From Streptomyces sp. MUM 178J (GTDB lineage Bacteria > Actinomycetota > Actinomycetes > Streptomycetales > Streptomycetaceae), in assembly GCF_022414575.1 (NCBI RefSeq), contig NZ_JADWYQ010000002.1:1-64000 (forward strand): DNA of 64,000 bases. The letters run 5' to 3'. Below, piece by piece: positions 63,562-64,000 of this stretch. The position numbers were made by a program, and so were the translations under genes. The notes under the pieces are model-generated. The model ran no database searches, was not told the DNA's origin, and worked only from the letters and a program-made list of their open reading frames with translations. The first letter of the stretch is position 1, and each line of letters opens with the position of its first letter.

Positions 63562-64000
63562 TCAGGTGCCGTGGTGCTCCCAGTACGGGTCCCGCAACCG
63601 GCGCTTGTAGAGCTTGCCGTTGGGGTCGCGGGGCATGGCGGGGATGAAGTCGAGGCTCCTGGGGCGCTTGTAGCGGGCGAGTCGGCCTGCGCAGTGGTCG
63701 AGGATGTCCGCGGAGAGAGCGGCGTCCGCCGTATGGCCGTCGGCGACTTCGACGACCGCCTTGACCTCTTCTCCCCAGTCGGCGTGCGGTATGCCGAAGG
63801 CCGCCGCGTCGGCGACCGCGGGGTGGCTGAGCAGGGCGGACTCGATCTCGGCGGGATAGATGTTCACTCCGCCCGAGATAATCATGTCGATCTTGCGATC
63901 GCGGAGGAAGAGAAAGCCGTCCTCGTCAAGGAAGCCGAGGTCTCCCACGGTGAAGTAGTCGCCGATGCGGCTGTTGCGGGTCTTCGCCGTGTCCTTGTGG
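63562..64000 (-). CDS. Acyl-CoA synthetase, C-terminal part (cut by window edge)
   Basis: The frame is open to the right window edge (at least 146 residues). It carries the C-terminal adenylate-forming motifs GDLGFLDEDGFLFLRDRKID, SGGVNIYPAEIESAL, and the catalytic Lys in RDPNGKLYKRRL. It resembles fatty-acyl or aromatic-acid CoA synthetases. The N-terminal part and start lie outside. It is convergent with paaK; 63384-63561 holds only a short GC-rich dispersed repeat (about 63485-63540). Confidence 0.85.
   Translation of the reverse strand, partial: HKDTAKTRNSRIGDYFTVGDLGFLDEDGFLFLRDRKIDMIISGGVNIYPAEIESALLSHPAVADAAAFGIPHADWGEEVKAVVEVADGHTADAALSADILDHCAGRLARYKRPRSLDFIPAMPRDPNGKLYKRRLRDPYWEHHGT

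Overview
The DNA is very GC-rich with strong third-position GC bias, GTG starts and purine-rich Shine-Dalgarno sites. It carries a germacradienol/geosmin synthase, a secreted streptomycete-type phospholipase D, an NsdA-like regulator, SigB/SigF-type stress signalling, DUF397 and a c-di-AMP riboswitch ahead of a cell-wall hydrolase. This points to a Streptomyces (or very close) chromosome. I see no phage, plasmid, IS, CRISPR, rRNA or tRNA signatures.

Layout. 1-3950: end of a NADH-quinone oxidoreductase (nuo) operon, an Fpg/Nei DNA glycosylase, a cyclophilin and a LysM/transglycosylase wall hydrolase under a ydaO (c-di-AMP) riboswitch. 4496-7640: phospholipase D, then a two-gene ATP-grasp RiPP (graspetide) locus, tgmA-tgmB. 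7927-13286: an alpha-glucoside-type ABC importer (binding protein, two permeases) with a GH13 glucosidase, transcribed as one operon and ended by an intrinsic terminator; its ATPase is not here, as is usual where the shared MsiK ATPase is used. 13491-18666: an orphan sugar-binding protein and a PadR/ABC-ATPase/FtsX-permease operon. 18959-27371: an accessory island with two glycosyltransferases, a DMT transporter, a HpnR-type hopanoid C-3 methylase, a short-chain dehydrogenase and a CYP152-type P450 peroxygenase. 28055-34045: a divergent HemC paralogue, a sigma factor fused to a transmembrane segment and an extracellular CAP domain, a type III PKS remnant, small proteins, a methyltransferase preceded by a pentanucleotide repeat, and a secreted serine protease.

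34141-38375: a GatC-like/amidase pair with a TetR gene; matching 23-bp operator-like sites lie before both transcription units. 38418-47819: a general-stress and signalling block (CBS protein, SigB-type sigma factor, PAS/GAF and GAF-ANTAR proteins, Vms1/eRF1-like protein, DJ-1/PfpI protein, PAS-SpoIIE phosphatase). 47898-53294: an NsdA-like regulator divergent from a TTA-containing phosphotransferase gene, then geosmin synthase. 55234-64000: a lipid catabolic block resembling the fadD19-echA19-Rv3521-ltp4-ltp3 part of the actinobacterial cholesterol regulon, followed by paaK and a truncated acyl-CoA synthetase.

Starts were chosen from Shine-Dalgarno sites and family alignments from memory; no database search was run, so family names reflect recognition of motifs and sequence.
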